Assembly (NCBI GenBank): GCA_017626625.1
Contig: JAGAIK010000660.1
Span: forward strand, 1-5,426
Direction of reading: 5' to 3'
Length of the DNA: 5,426 nt
From: Roseburia sp.
GTDB lineage: Bacteria; Bacillota; Clostridia; Lachnospirales; Lachnospiraceae
How positions within the stretch are numbered: the stretch's first letter is position 1; each line of letters begins with the position of its first letter. This document shows positions 1 through 4,915 of this stretch, one piece after another. The position numbers were made by a program, and so were the translations under genes. Under the pieces are notes generated by a model that was not told where the DNA came from, searched no databases, and saw nothing but the letters and a program-made list of their open reading frames with translations.

Positions 1-44
1 GCGTCAATGACCATTTCTTTTGTAATCTTCGCTCTCGGTGGCAC
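1..44 (-). CDS. TetR/AcrR-family transcriptional regulator, N-terminal fragment (runs off the window)
   Basis: Only the first 14 codons are present. Read from a GTG at 44-42 they give VPPRAKITKEMVIDA, with the last codon cut by the window edge. This matches the usual opening of TetR/AcrR regulators, in which a short basic stretch leads into helix 1 of the DNA-binding domain (pattern PPRAKIT.E.I.DAA). The GTG is preferred because an AAGGAGG ribosome binding site (59-53) lies 8 nt before it. The nearby ATG at 51-49 nearly touches that site and gives a frame that stops after 14 codons. A consensus promoter and a palindrome lie just upstream, as expected for a self-repressing regulator. Such proteins are dimeric cytoplasmic repressors released by small ligands; the ligand and targets cannot be inferred. 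The family call rests on 14 residues plus the context. Confidence 0.6.
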   Translation of the reverse strand, partial: MPPRAKITKEMVID

Positions 45-70
45 CGGTCATTCCTCCTTTTTATAATTCC

Positions 71-82
71 TGTTATATAACA
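71..82. promoter_or_regulatory. 12-bp palindrome at the transcription start, candidate TetR-type operator
   Basis: TGTTATATAACA is a perfect 12-bp palindrome just downstream of the -10 box and covering the predicted start site. Its position would block promoter clearance or open-complex formation, the usual layout for TetR-family autorepression. The assignment is inferred from position and symmetry only. Confidence 0.5.
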
Positions 83-85
83 AAA

Positions 86-114
86 ATTATATGTTTGTGT
101 TGCGGAAATGTCAA
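86..114 (-). promoter_or_regulatory. Consensus sigma-A promoter for the TetR-type gene
   Basis: On the minus strand there is a perfect -35 box TTGACA (114-109), a 17-bp spacer and a perfect -10 box TATAAT (91-86). Transcription would begin around 79-80, about 35 nt before the GTG start at 44. A fully consensus promoter is strong when unrepressed, which fits a gene held down by its own product. Confidence 0.8.
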
Positions 115-213
115 TAGACTTCAAAGAAAAGTTACATGTGGTGCCAAAATGGTGCCCGGTCTTACAAAATCATCTTATACGGAGATACGGCAAGATAAAT
201 GACGATACGCGGG

Positions 214-260
214 AAACCTTGATTTTAAGTCAGTTTCGCAAGGTTTTATAAACACTTGCG
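214..260. repeat. Two overlapping inverted repeats beyond the GNAT gene end
   Basis: AAACCTTG (214-221) is the exact reverse complement of CAAGGTTT (239-246), with a 17-nt loop. The right arm is shared with a 24-bp near-palindrome at 237-260: outer arms CGCAAG and CTTGCG, and 10 of 12 pairs matching. The GNAT stop codon (248-246) falls inside it. Read in the minus direction no U-tract follows, so it is a poor intrinsic terminator for the GNAT gene. In the plus direction the 8-bp stem is followed by only a short T run. It may instead be a protein-binding site or the scar of an old insertion. Confidence 0.4.
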
Positions 261-521
261 CGGGCTTATAAGAAGATTTCCGTCTATCAAATCAATAAAA
301 AATTCTACAATCTTGAAACCACAACGATTTACATAAAAATGAATGTTTCGCTTATCGTAATATAGGGTATGCGTCTCCCAAATTCTTGCCTCAGGATGTA
401 ATTCTTCAATCGCTTTCCATATCTTAAATCCGTTTCCGGTATTTTGTGCGTCTGATTTCACATACAAAAGATGAAGTGAATTGTATCCGGTTTTATCATC
501 TATAACGATGATTGTTCGCAT
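246..521 (-). pseudogene. GNAT-family N-acetyltransferase, N-terminally truncated remnant
   Basis: The 91 codons match the C-terminal half of a GNAT acetyltransferase, a family that transfers acetyl from acetyl-CoA to an amine. The acetyl-CoA pyrophosphate loop is visible as QNTGNG (residues 26-31), preceded by the beta-4 strand LHLLYV (16-21). The late signature RNIHFYVNRCGFKIVEFF lies near residues 58-75. Typical members have about 140-170 residues, so beta-1 to beta-3 are missing. Upstream of the ATG the frame stays open for 11 plausible codons and then meets two consecutive TAA stops (560-555), which supports decay rather than a short intact gene. The tail after EFF is also unlike the family as I know it. 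No strong ribosome binding site precedes the ATG; a GGAG-like stretch is the best available. The substrate is unknown. It could still be expressed as a fragment, but catalysis is unlikely. Confidence 0.65.
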
Positions 522-649
522 TCCGGCTCCGCACTTTGTTTCTCCTGCAACGATTTATTATATAATCCCGGAATTACTAATCGTTTTTCTTTCATCCATT
601 TTGGGTAAGCTATCGCTATTTGGATAGATTGACTTAAAAATGGTTTTAA
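500..649 (-). other. Open frame with weak resemblance to a dehydrogenase C-terminus, possible decayed coding DNA
   Basis: On the minus strand this 49-codon open frame lies between a TGA (652-650) and a TAG (502-500), in a different frame from the GNAT remnant. It contains KEKRLVIPGLYNKSLQ, which recalls the VIPGL.NKLL segment near the C-terminus of many short-chain dehydrogenases. There is no ribosome binding site, and its 3' end overlaps the GNAT start. I treat it as possible decayed coding DNA, not a gene. The rest of the 522-731 gap holds only the promoter of the downstream methyltransferase. Confidence 0.15.
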
Positions 650-661
650 TCAAATTCGAGA

Positions 662-691
662 TTGAAGCTCCGTTTGTATCTATGCTATTAT
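662..691 (+). promoter_or_regulatory. Extended -10 promoter for the methyltransferase gene
   Basis: TTGAAG (662-667, 4 of 6 matches to the -35 consensus) is separated by 18 bp from TATTAT (686-691, 5 of 6). The -10 box is preceded by TGC, giving the extended TGn motif. Transcription would begin near 698, about 34 nt before the start codon. This is the best promoter-like pair in the gap. Confidence 0.5.
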
Positions 692-731
692 TATGTAAAA
701 ATAAAGCCAATAAGAGAATGCTGGAGGAATT

Positions 732-1448
732 ATGGTGAAAAAAGCTGATAAATATAAAGAACTTTTTAATAAAGAATATTTAATGGGACCGAATAGTATG
801 AGATTACTGGAGGAAATGATTGAAAAATATCCGCTTGGGCGGGGAACACGAGTATTGGACTTGGGTTGTGGAAAAGGATTAACAAGTTTGTTTCTTGCAA
901 AAGAAGCTGATGTAAATGTTTTTGCAACTGATTTATGGATTAGTGCAACGGAGAATAATATTCGTTTCAATGAATGGCAGGTTTCCGAAAAGATAATACC
1001 TATTCATGCGGATGCCAATGACTTACCCTTTGCGGAGGAATATTTCGATGCTATTGTGAGCATAGATTCATTGCACTATGTTGCAACACAACCATACTTC
1101 TTTGAACAAAAGATTTTACCATTATTAAAAACTAACGGGGTGGCAATTATTGCAATGCCGGGGTTAAAGGAAGAGATACATGGTAATGAACCGGAAATTA
1201 TACTTAAATGGCTGGATGGTGAAGATAGTGAATATGATTTATTTCATAGTAGAGAATGGTGGTTGAATCATATAGGTCAGAGCGATAAGTTTGAGGTTGT
1301 AATGAATTTTGATTTAGAGAGCTTTGATGTAGCATGGAAGGATTGGTTTTTGTCCAAACATGAATTTGCGTTACATGATGAGAAATTCTTTGAAAAGGGA
1401 ATCGGGCAGTATCTGTCTATTGTTGGACGTGTTATAAGAAAAGTGTAA
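732..1448 (+). CDS. Class I SAM-dependent methyltransferase
   Basis: The 238-residue protein has the Rossmann-type methyltransferase signature: motif I VLDLGCGKG (41-49) binds S-adenosylmethionine, Asp67 ending the second strand (VFATD) is placed to hold the ribose, ADANDLPF (93-100) fits the adenine-contacting motif, and YFDAIVSIDSLHY (104-116) is motif IV. The N-terminal YKELFNKEYLMGPNSMRLLEE segment and the tryptophan-rich C-terminal part (REWWLNHIG, about 174-182) mark a small-molecule methyltransferase subfamily of Firmicutes. The substrate cannot be read from the sequence. There is no signal peptide or membrane segment, so it is cytoplasmic. The start is the ATG 4 nt after GGAGG (723-727); a GTG at 735 in the same frame has better spacing (7 nt) and cannot be excluded. 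The gene is clearly more AT-rich than fbp downstream, which hints at separate ancestry. It appears monocistronic. Confidence 0.9.
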   Translation: MVKKADKYKELFNKEYLMGPNSMRLLEEMIEKYPLGRGTRVLDLGCGKGLTSLFLAKEADVNVFATDLWISATENNIRFNEWQVSEKIIPIHADANDLPFAEEYFDAIVSIDSLHYVATQPYFFEQKILPLLKTNGVAIIAMPGLKEEIHGNEPEIILKWLDGEDSEYDLFHSREWWLNHIGQSDKFEVVMNFDLESFDVAWKDWFLSKHEFALHDEKFFEKGIGQYLSIVGRVIRKV

Positions 1449-1458
1449 GACAATCTTT

Positions 1459-1572
1459 ATGAAAGCTCAAACAAATATCAGTGAAAACGGTATAGCAAAC
1501 AAAGGGCAACAGCCAGTACAGTCCATGATACAAAATGAATGTACAGTGAACCGTGATGGCTTTTTTTGTTAA
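1459..1572 (+). other. 37-codon open frame, possible N-terminal relic
   Basis: An ATG 10 nt after the methyltransferase stop opens a frame MKAQTNISENGIANKGQQ followed by PVQSMIQ and then a tail ending in GFFC at a TAA. The Gln/Asn-rich lead followed by QQPVQSMIQ resembles how some RecT-like recombination proteins of clostridial mobile elements begin, but the match is short and from memory. No Shine-Dalgarno sequence precedes it, and the last codons are made of the T-tract that may be a terminator. It is more likely a relic or chance frame than a working gene. Confidence 0.15.
1511..1567 (+). terminator. Weak candidate terminator after the methyltransferase gene
   Basis: A seven-T tract (1561-1567) is preceded by a broken stem. 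AGCCA (1511-1515) pairs with TGGCT (1557-1561), and inside it GTACA (1516-1520) pairs with TGTAC (1540-1544), leaving a 12-nt bulge on the right side. The U-tract is good but the stem is poor, so termination may be incomplete. It is the only terminator-like signal between the methyltransferase and fbp. Confidence 0.35.
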
Positions 1573-1586
1573 GAAATTAACTTAAG

Positions 1587-1616
1587 TTGCGAAAGAAAAG
1601 TACTCTGTGTTAAGAT
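1587..1616 (+). promoter_or_regulatory. Candidate promoter for fbp
   Basis: TTGCGA (1587-1592) and TAAGAT (1611-1616) are 18 bp apart; TG two bases before the second box gives an extended -10. Each box matches consensus at 4 of 6 positions. A 10-bp palindrome AACTTAAGTT (1579-1588) overlaps the -35 end. If used, it gives a leader of about 290 nt before fbp containing all the hairpins listed below. No better promoter is visible between 1849 and the fbp ribosome binding site. Confidence 0.35.
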
Positions 1617-1667
1617 AATCCATAGCAAGTAAGCAAACTATAAGCAAGAGATGCTATCCGTCTTTGT

Positions 1668-1690
1668 AAATATATTGCAGCAGTATATTT
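1668..1690. repeat. AT-rich perfect hairpin or dyad in the fbp upstream region
   Basis: AAATATA (1668-1674) and TATATTT (1684-1690) are exact inverted repeats. The pairing continues inward through one G-U, one A-U and one G-C pair to a 3-nt loop, giving a 10-pair stem. As DNA the dyad could be an operator; as RNA it is a compact hairpin. No T-tract follows, so it is not a standard terminator. Confidence 0.45.
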
Positions 1691-1713
1691 TAAGGTGTTA
1701 TTGCCAAAACACA

Positions 1714-1848
1714 GCTTGAACTGACAGATGTTTTCAGGCAGACCCTTTCAAGAACGCCGGTGCTTAGCGAGGTATTTTCGAGCTTAGCATCCGCTGCGTT
1801 TTTGAGGAGCGGGAGCGTGTCTGACAGAAAATATCTGCCAGTTCAAGC
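1714..1848. repeat. 135-bp folded element: 30-bp imperfect inverted repeats enclosing two hairpins
   Basis: The arms at 1714-1743 and 1819-1848 are inverted copies matching at 26 of 30 positions; one of the four mismatches would be a G-U pair in RNA. The outer ends share GCTTGAACTG and its near-complement. Between the arms lie two smaller stems: TGCTTAGC (1761-1768) with GCTTAGCA (1782-1789), 7 of 8 pairs, and CCGCT (1791-1795) with AGCGG (1808-1812). The whole would fold as a long stem topped by a multi-branch junction, or a cruciform in DNA. It ends 65 nt before the fbp start. It contains no credible gene; the open frame across it continues as an out-of-frame shadow of fbp. It could be a structured leader RNA for fbp, a MITE-like dispersed repeat, or both. 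I do not recognise it as a named riboswitch. Confidence 0.6.
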
Positions 1849-1913
1849 GTCCCTTTGCCAATACCTAAAAGAACATAACAATTTACAAAACATATACCAC
1901 TTTGGAGGAACCA

Positions 1914-3890
1914 ATGGAAAAAACAGATTTACGCTACTTAAAAAGCCTATCCAGACAATACCCCACCGTTGCCGCCGCCGCAACCGAAATCATCAACCTG
2001 CAGGCAATCTTAAGCCTTCCCAAGGGAACGGAGCATTTCATCACCGATATCCACGGGGAATACGACCAGTTCCAGCACGTTTTAAAAAACGGTTCCGGTG
2101 CAATCAAACGGAAAATCGAGGACGAGTTCGGCAACGCCATCAGCGCAGCGGAGAAAAAGGCAATCGCCACCCTGATTTATTACCCGGAACAGATGATGGA
2201 GCAGATTCTGAAAACAGAGGAAAATATGGAGGACTGGTATAAGGTCACCCTGTACCGTCTGATTCGCATCTGCAAGAGCGCTTCCTCAAAATATACCCGT
2301 TCTAAGGTGAGAAAGGCACTGCCCAAGGATTTTGCCTATGTGATAGAGGAACTTTTGACAGGACGGCAGGAGGTTTCCGACCAGGAGGCATACTACAGTG
2401 AAATCATAAATTCCGTCATCCGTACCGGAAGGGCAACGGAGCTTGTCATTGCCTTCTGTAATCTGATTCGCCGTCTGGTGGTGGATCATCTTCACGTGGT
2501 GGGGGATATTTTTGACAGAGGACCCTACCCAAATCTTGTGATGGACACACTGATGGCGCATCATTCCGTGGATATCCAGTGGGGAAACCATGATGTGTAC
2601 TGGATGGGGGCGGCAGCAGGAAACCAGGCGTGTATCTGCAACGTGATTCGGATTTCTGCAAAATACGGAAATCTGGATTTGTTAGAGGACGGTTACGGAA
2701 TCAATCTGGTGCCTTTAGCGCGGTTTGCCATGAAGCAGTACGACAAAGACGCCTGCAGCTGTTTTAAACTGGATTACCGGGAAGAGGAATACGATGTGAG
2801 GGACGCCTTTTTAGACGAGAAAATGCACAAGGCAATCACCATTATCCAGTTTAAGTTAGAGGGGCAGATTATCAAAAACCACCCGGAATTTCAGATGGAG
2901 CACCGTCTGCTTTTGGATAAAATCGACATTGAAAAAGGAACGGTCAAGGTGGAGGGGGAGGAATATCCGCTGAAGGACACATACTTCCCAACCATTGACT
3001 GGGAGGACCCCTATGCGCTGTCACCGGATGAGGCGGATGTGATGGAGCGGCTCACCATGGCGTTTCTGAACTGTGAAAAACTCCAGAAGCATGTGCGTTT
3101 TCTCTTTACCAAGGGCAGCCTGTATAAAGTATACAATGGGAATCTGCTCTACCATGGCTGCGTGCCCATGAATGAGGACGGCAGCTTTACCAGAGTTAAT
3201 GTTTACGGAAAGGAATACGCCGGAAAAGAGCTGTATGACGTTTTAGAGAGCTATGCCAGAAAGGGCTATTATTCCATTGACCCCAAAGAAAAGAAAAAGG
3301 GGCAGGACATCTTGTGGTTTATCTGGGAAAACCAGAATTCCCCGGTGTTTGGAAAGGCAAAAATGACCACTTTTGAGCGGTATTTCATTGCGGACAAAAA
3401 GACCCATGAGGAAATCAAAAATCCTTACTATCGTCTGTTGGAAAAAGAGGAAGTGGTAAACCGGATTTTGGCGGAGTTTGGCTTAGAGGGTTCCGAGGCG
3501 CATATCATCAACGGTCATATTCCAGTGGAGGCGAAAAAGGGAGAATCCCCGGTGCGGTGCAACGGAAAGCTGCTGATTATTGACGGCGGATTTTCCAAGG
3601 CGTATCAGTCGAAAACCGGGATTGCAGGCTATACTCTGATTTACAATTCCTTCGGGCTGGTGCTTGCCGCCCATGAGCCCTTTGAATCGGTGGAAAAGGC
3701 GGTGCAGGAGGGCAGCGACATTGTGTCTCACACCGTTCTTGTGGAGCATGTGGTAAAGCGGAAAACCGTGGCGGACACGGACAATGGACGGGCATTAAAG
3801 GAAAGCATAAGAGATTTAGAGGCGCTGCTTCAGGCTTACCGGGCAGGAACCATTGTAGAGGGAGACGAACAGGCAAATAATAATTTCTAA
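1914..3890 (+). CDS. fbp: Fructose-1,6-bisphosphatase, class III (Firmicutes type)
   Basis: The enzyme hydrolyses fructose 1,6-bisphosphate to fructose 6-phosphate and phosphate (EC 3.1.3.11), the committed gluconeogenic step, in the cytoplasm. The 658 residues fit the usual 640-670 of class III enzymes (FBPase_2 family), which are unrelated to the class I enzymes. The metallophosphatase-type metal-binding motifs are all present: FITDIHGEYDQF (42-53), VVGDIFDRGP (195-204) and WGNHD (223-227), with later conserved pieces NGHIPV (533-538) and DGGF (557-560). The ATG at 1914 is chosen because GGAGG (1904-1908) lies 5 nt before it. A TTG at 1902 would add four residues but overlaps that site. Family members are typically activated by phosphoenolpyruvate and inhibited by AMP, which is family knowledge and not visible here. 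The gene is monocistronic, with a long structured upstream region and a strong terminator just after it. No frameshift or missing motif is seen. Confidence 0.97.
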   Translation: MEKTDLRYLKSLSRQYPTVAAAATEIINLQAILSLPKGTEHFITDIHGEYDQFQHVLKNGSGAIKRKIEDEFGNAISAAEKKAIATLIYYPEQMMEQILKTEENMEDWYKVTLYRLIRICKSASSKYTRSKVRKALPKDFAYVIEELLTGRQEVSDQEAYYSEIINSVIRTGRATELVIAFCNLIRRLVVDHLHVVGDIFDRGPYPNLVMDTLMAHHSVDIQWGNHDVYWMGAAAGNQACICNVIRISAKYGNLDLLEDGYGINLVPLARFAMKQYDKDACSCFKLDYREEEYDVRDAFLDEKMHKAITIIQFKLEGQIIKNHPEFQMEHRLLLDKIDIEKGTVKVEGEEYPLKDTYFPTIDWEDPYALSPDEADVMERLTMAFLNCEKLQKHVRFLFTKGSLYKVYNGNLLYHGCVPMNEDGSFTRVNVYGKEYAGKELYDVLESYARKGYYSIDPKEKKKGQDILWFIWENQNSPVFGKAKMTTFERYFIADKKTHEEIKNPYYRLLEKEEVVNRILAEFGLEGSEAHIINGHIPVEAKKGESPVRCNGKLLIIDGGFSKAYQSKTGIAGYTLIYNSFGLVLAAHEPFESVEKAVQEGSDIVSHTVLVEHVVKRKTVADTDNGRALKESIRDLEALLQAYRAGTIVEGDEQANNNF

Positions 3891-3894
3891 GCAG

Positions 3895-3929
3895 GGGAGG
3901 AACACGGACAGAAAAGTGTTCCTCCTTTT
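3895..3929 (+). terminator. Strong intrinsic terminator of fbp
   Basis: GGAGGAACAC (3896-3905) pairs perfectly with GTGTTCCTCC (3916-3925) across a 10-nt loop, with one extra G-U pair at the base and four Ts following. It starts 5 nt after the fbp stop codon and isolates fbp from the MerR-type gene. Confidence 0.9.
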
Positions 3930-3941
3930 GGATTCTGCCCG

Positions 3942-3972
3942 TTGACTTTCCCCTTAGGGGAAGGTGTATCAT
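3942..3972 (+). promoter_or_regulatory. MerR-type promoter and operator (19-bp spacer)
   Basis: TTGACT (3942-3947) and TATCAT (3967-3972) are separated by 19 bp, the overlong spacer typical of promoters that MerR-family proteins activate by DNA distortion. The spacer holds a dyad, TTCCCCT-T-AGGGGAA (3948-3962), whose symmetry continues with matches at 3945-3946 and 3964-3965. Transcription would begin near 3979. The regulator encoded next very probably binds here and controls its own operon. Confidence 0.88.
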
Positions 3973-4000
3973 AAAATCAGAAATGCAAGGAGGAAAGGCT

Positions 4001-4825
4001 ATGTTATCAATAGGAGAGTTTTCAAGGATATGCAAGGTATCCCCAAAGACGCTTCGTTATTATGCGGAAATAGGGCTGCTTCTGCCGGAAAAAATTAACC
4101 CGGAAAACGGTTACCGGTACTATGCCATCGAACAGTTAGAGACGATGTTGTTTATCAACCGATTGAAAGAATACCGCTTCTCTTTAGAGGAAATGAAAGA
4201 AATTCTGAAGGAGGAGGGAGCCGGGGAAGAAAAACTTTGTCTGGCGCTGATTCAAAAGAAAAAAGAGATGGAGCGTCAGGTACAGGAGTTTGAGCGGACG
4301 TTAAAGCGCTTAGATTATGATATTTCAAATTTAAGACAGGGCAATTCCATCCTGTCCTATCTGGAAAATATTGAGATACAGCTTACGGAAGTGCCGAAAA
4401 TGAATTTGCTCTATATCCGGAAAAATATACTTGAACAGGATTTCCCGCAGGAGTACGGGAAATGTTTCGGGAAGCTGTTTCAGAGGATTGCAGAGGAAAA
4501 ATTAACGGCGGCAGCGCCGCCCATGGTATTGTTTCACAGTGCAGAATTTTCTCCCTGTGGTTTAGATACAGAATTTGCAGTTCCGGTGAAGGAGTATGTG
4601 ACGGGAACCAGGGACTTTGCGCCGGGGCTTTGCCTGAAAACCGTTTTGCAGGGGGCGTATTCCGATTTGCCGTCCGTTTATACAAAGCAGATAGAGTGGG
4701 CAGAGAGGGAAGGGTATGCCTGTACCAATGCCCTTTTTGAGTGTTATGTGACAGACCCGTCAGAGGCGGCAGAGGAGAGCGGTCTTATCACGGAAGTGTA
4801 TTATCCGGTAAAAAAGAAAGCATGA
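4001..4825 (+). CDS. MerR-family transcriptional regulator with GyrI-like effector-binding domain
   Basis: The 274-residue regulator has three parts. Residues 1-70 are the MerR winged helix-turn-helix (IGEFSRICKVSPKTLRYY at 4-21, wing NGYRYY at 36-41). Residues about 77-112 form the charged dimerisation coiled coil. Residues about 122-274 look like a GyrI/BmrR-type ligand-binding domain ending in ITEVYYPVKKK, a common close for that fold. Such proteins sit on overlong promoters and switch them on when a small, often hydrophobic or cationic, ligand binds. There is no cysteine pattern suggesting metal sensing. The ATG at 4001 follows AAGGAGG (3987-3993) by 7 nt; the upstream ATG at 3983 lies at the predicted transcription start and is rejected. 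The serine hydrolase downstream is the likely co-transcribed partner. The 3' end of the gene is duplicated in tandem after the stop codon. Confidence 0.92.
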   Translation: MLSIGEFSRICKVSPKTLRYYAEIGLLLPEKINPENGYRYYAIEQLETMLFINRLKEYRFSLEEMKEILKEEGAGEEKLCLALIQKKKEMERQVQEFERTLKRLDYDISNLRQGNSILSYLENIEIQLTEVPKMNLLYIRKNILEQDFPQEYGKCFGKLFQRIAEEKLTAAAPPMVLFHSAEFSPCGLDTEFAVPVKEYVTGTRDFAPGLCLKTVLQGAYSDLPSVYTKQIEWAEREGYACTNALFECYVTDPSEAAEESGLITEVYYPVKKKA

Positions 4826-4896
4826 GAAAAGGAGAACGTAATGACGGAGGTGTATTATCCGGTGAAAAGAAAGTATGAGATAAGGAGAGCGTTATG
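4790..4896 (+). repeat. 54-bp imperfect tandem duplication across the regulator-hydrolase junction
   Basis: Copy 1 (4790-4843) and copy 2 (4844-4896) match at 47 of 54 positions, with six substitutions and one single-base deletion in copy 2. Each copy carries the last codons of the MerR gene (TEVYYPVK), the region of its stop codon, an AAGGAG ribosome binding site and an ATG. The ATG of copy 1 (4841) opens a small frame; the ATG of copy 2 (4894) is the start of the serine hydrolase. The divergence between copies indicates an event that is not recent. Confidence 0.9.
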
Positions 4897-4915
4897 GATA
4901 AGGTGGCAGTGTTAG
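4841..4915 (+). CDS. 24-codon open frame from the duplicated junction, possible leader peptide
   Basis: The frame reads MTEVYYPVKRKYEIRRALW and ends IRWQC before TAG. It has a good ribosome binding site (AAGGAG, 4829-4834, 6 nt before ATG). Its first eight residues copy the C-terminus of the MerR protein. The single-base deletion in copy 2 moves the duplicated stop codon out of frame, so the ORF runs 22 nt into the hydrolase gene in another frame. It is either a by-product of the duplication or a translated leader coupling ribosomes onto the hydrolase start. The peptide has no recognisable domain. Confidence 0.25.
   Translation: MTEVYYPVKRKYEIRRALWIRWQC

Noticed and set aside
49..51. ATG start near the TetR-type gene
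   Set aside because: It sits one base from the ribosome binding site core and its frame stops after 14 codons; the GTG at 44 is correctly spaced and gives the family sequence.
680..970. 96-codon minus-strand open frame
   Set aside because: It is antisense to the methyltransferase gene and its promoter, with no family resemblance.
1621..1657. Repeated AAGCAA-like units and a 6-bp inverted repeat (ATAGCA/TGCTAT) as a possible CRISPR or iteron array
   Set aside because: The units are only 6-8 bp, irregularly spaced and without spacers or nearby replication or cas genes.
1902..1913. TTG start giving four extra residues on fbp
   Set aside because: It overlaps the GGAGG ribosome binding site that serves the ATG at 1914 with good spacing.
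1760..2242. 160-codon plus-strand open frame from the folded element into fbp
   Set aside because: It overlaps the first 110 codons of fbp in another frame, has no ribosome binding site and encodes an Arg-rich, low-complexity product. It is a shadow.
2286..2661. Minus-strand open frames inside fbp
   Set aside because: They are antisense shadows of a fully intact and conserved enzyme gene.
3983..4000. Upstream ATG for the MerR gene
   Set aside because: It lies at the predicted transcription start without a ribosome binding site, whereas the ATG at 4001 follows AAGGAGG by 7 nt and begins the family motif.
3577..4035. 152-codon minus-strand open frame
   Set aside because: It is antisense to the fbp end, the terminator and the MerR promoter; it is Pro/Arg-rich and has no recognisable domain.
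4383..4740. Open frames on both strands inside the MerR gene
   Set aside because: They overlap the intact effector domain in other frames and lack start signals.
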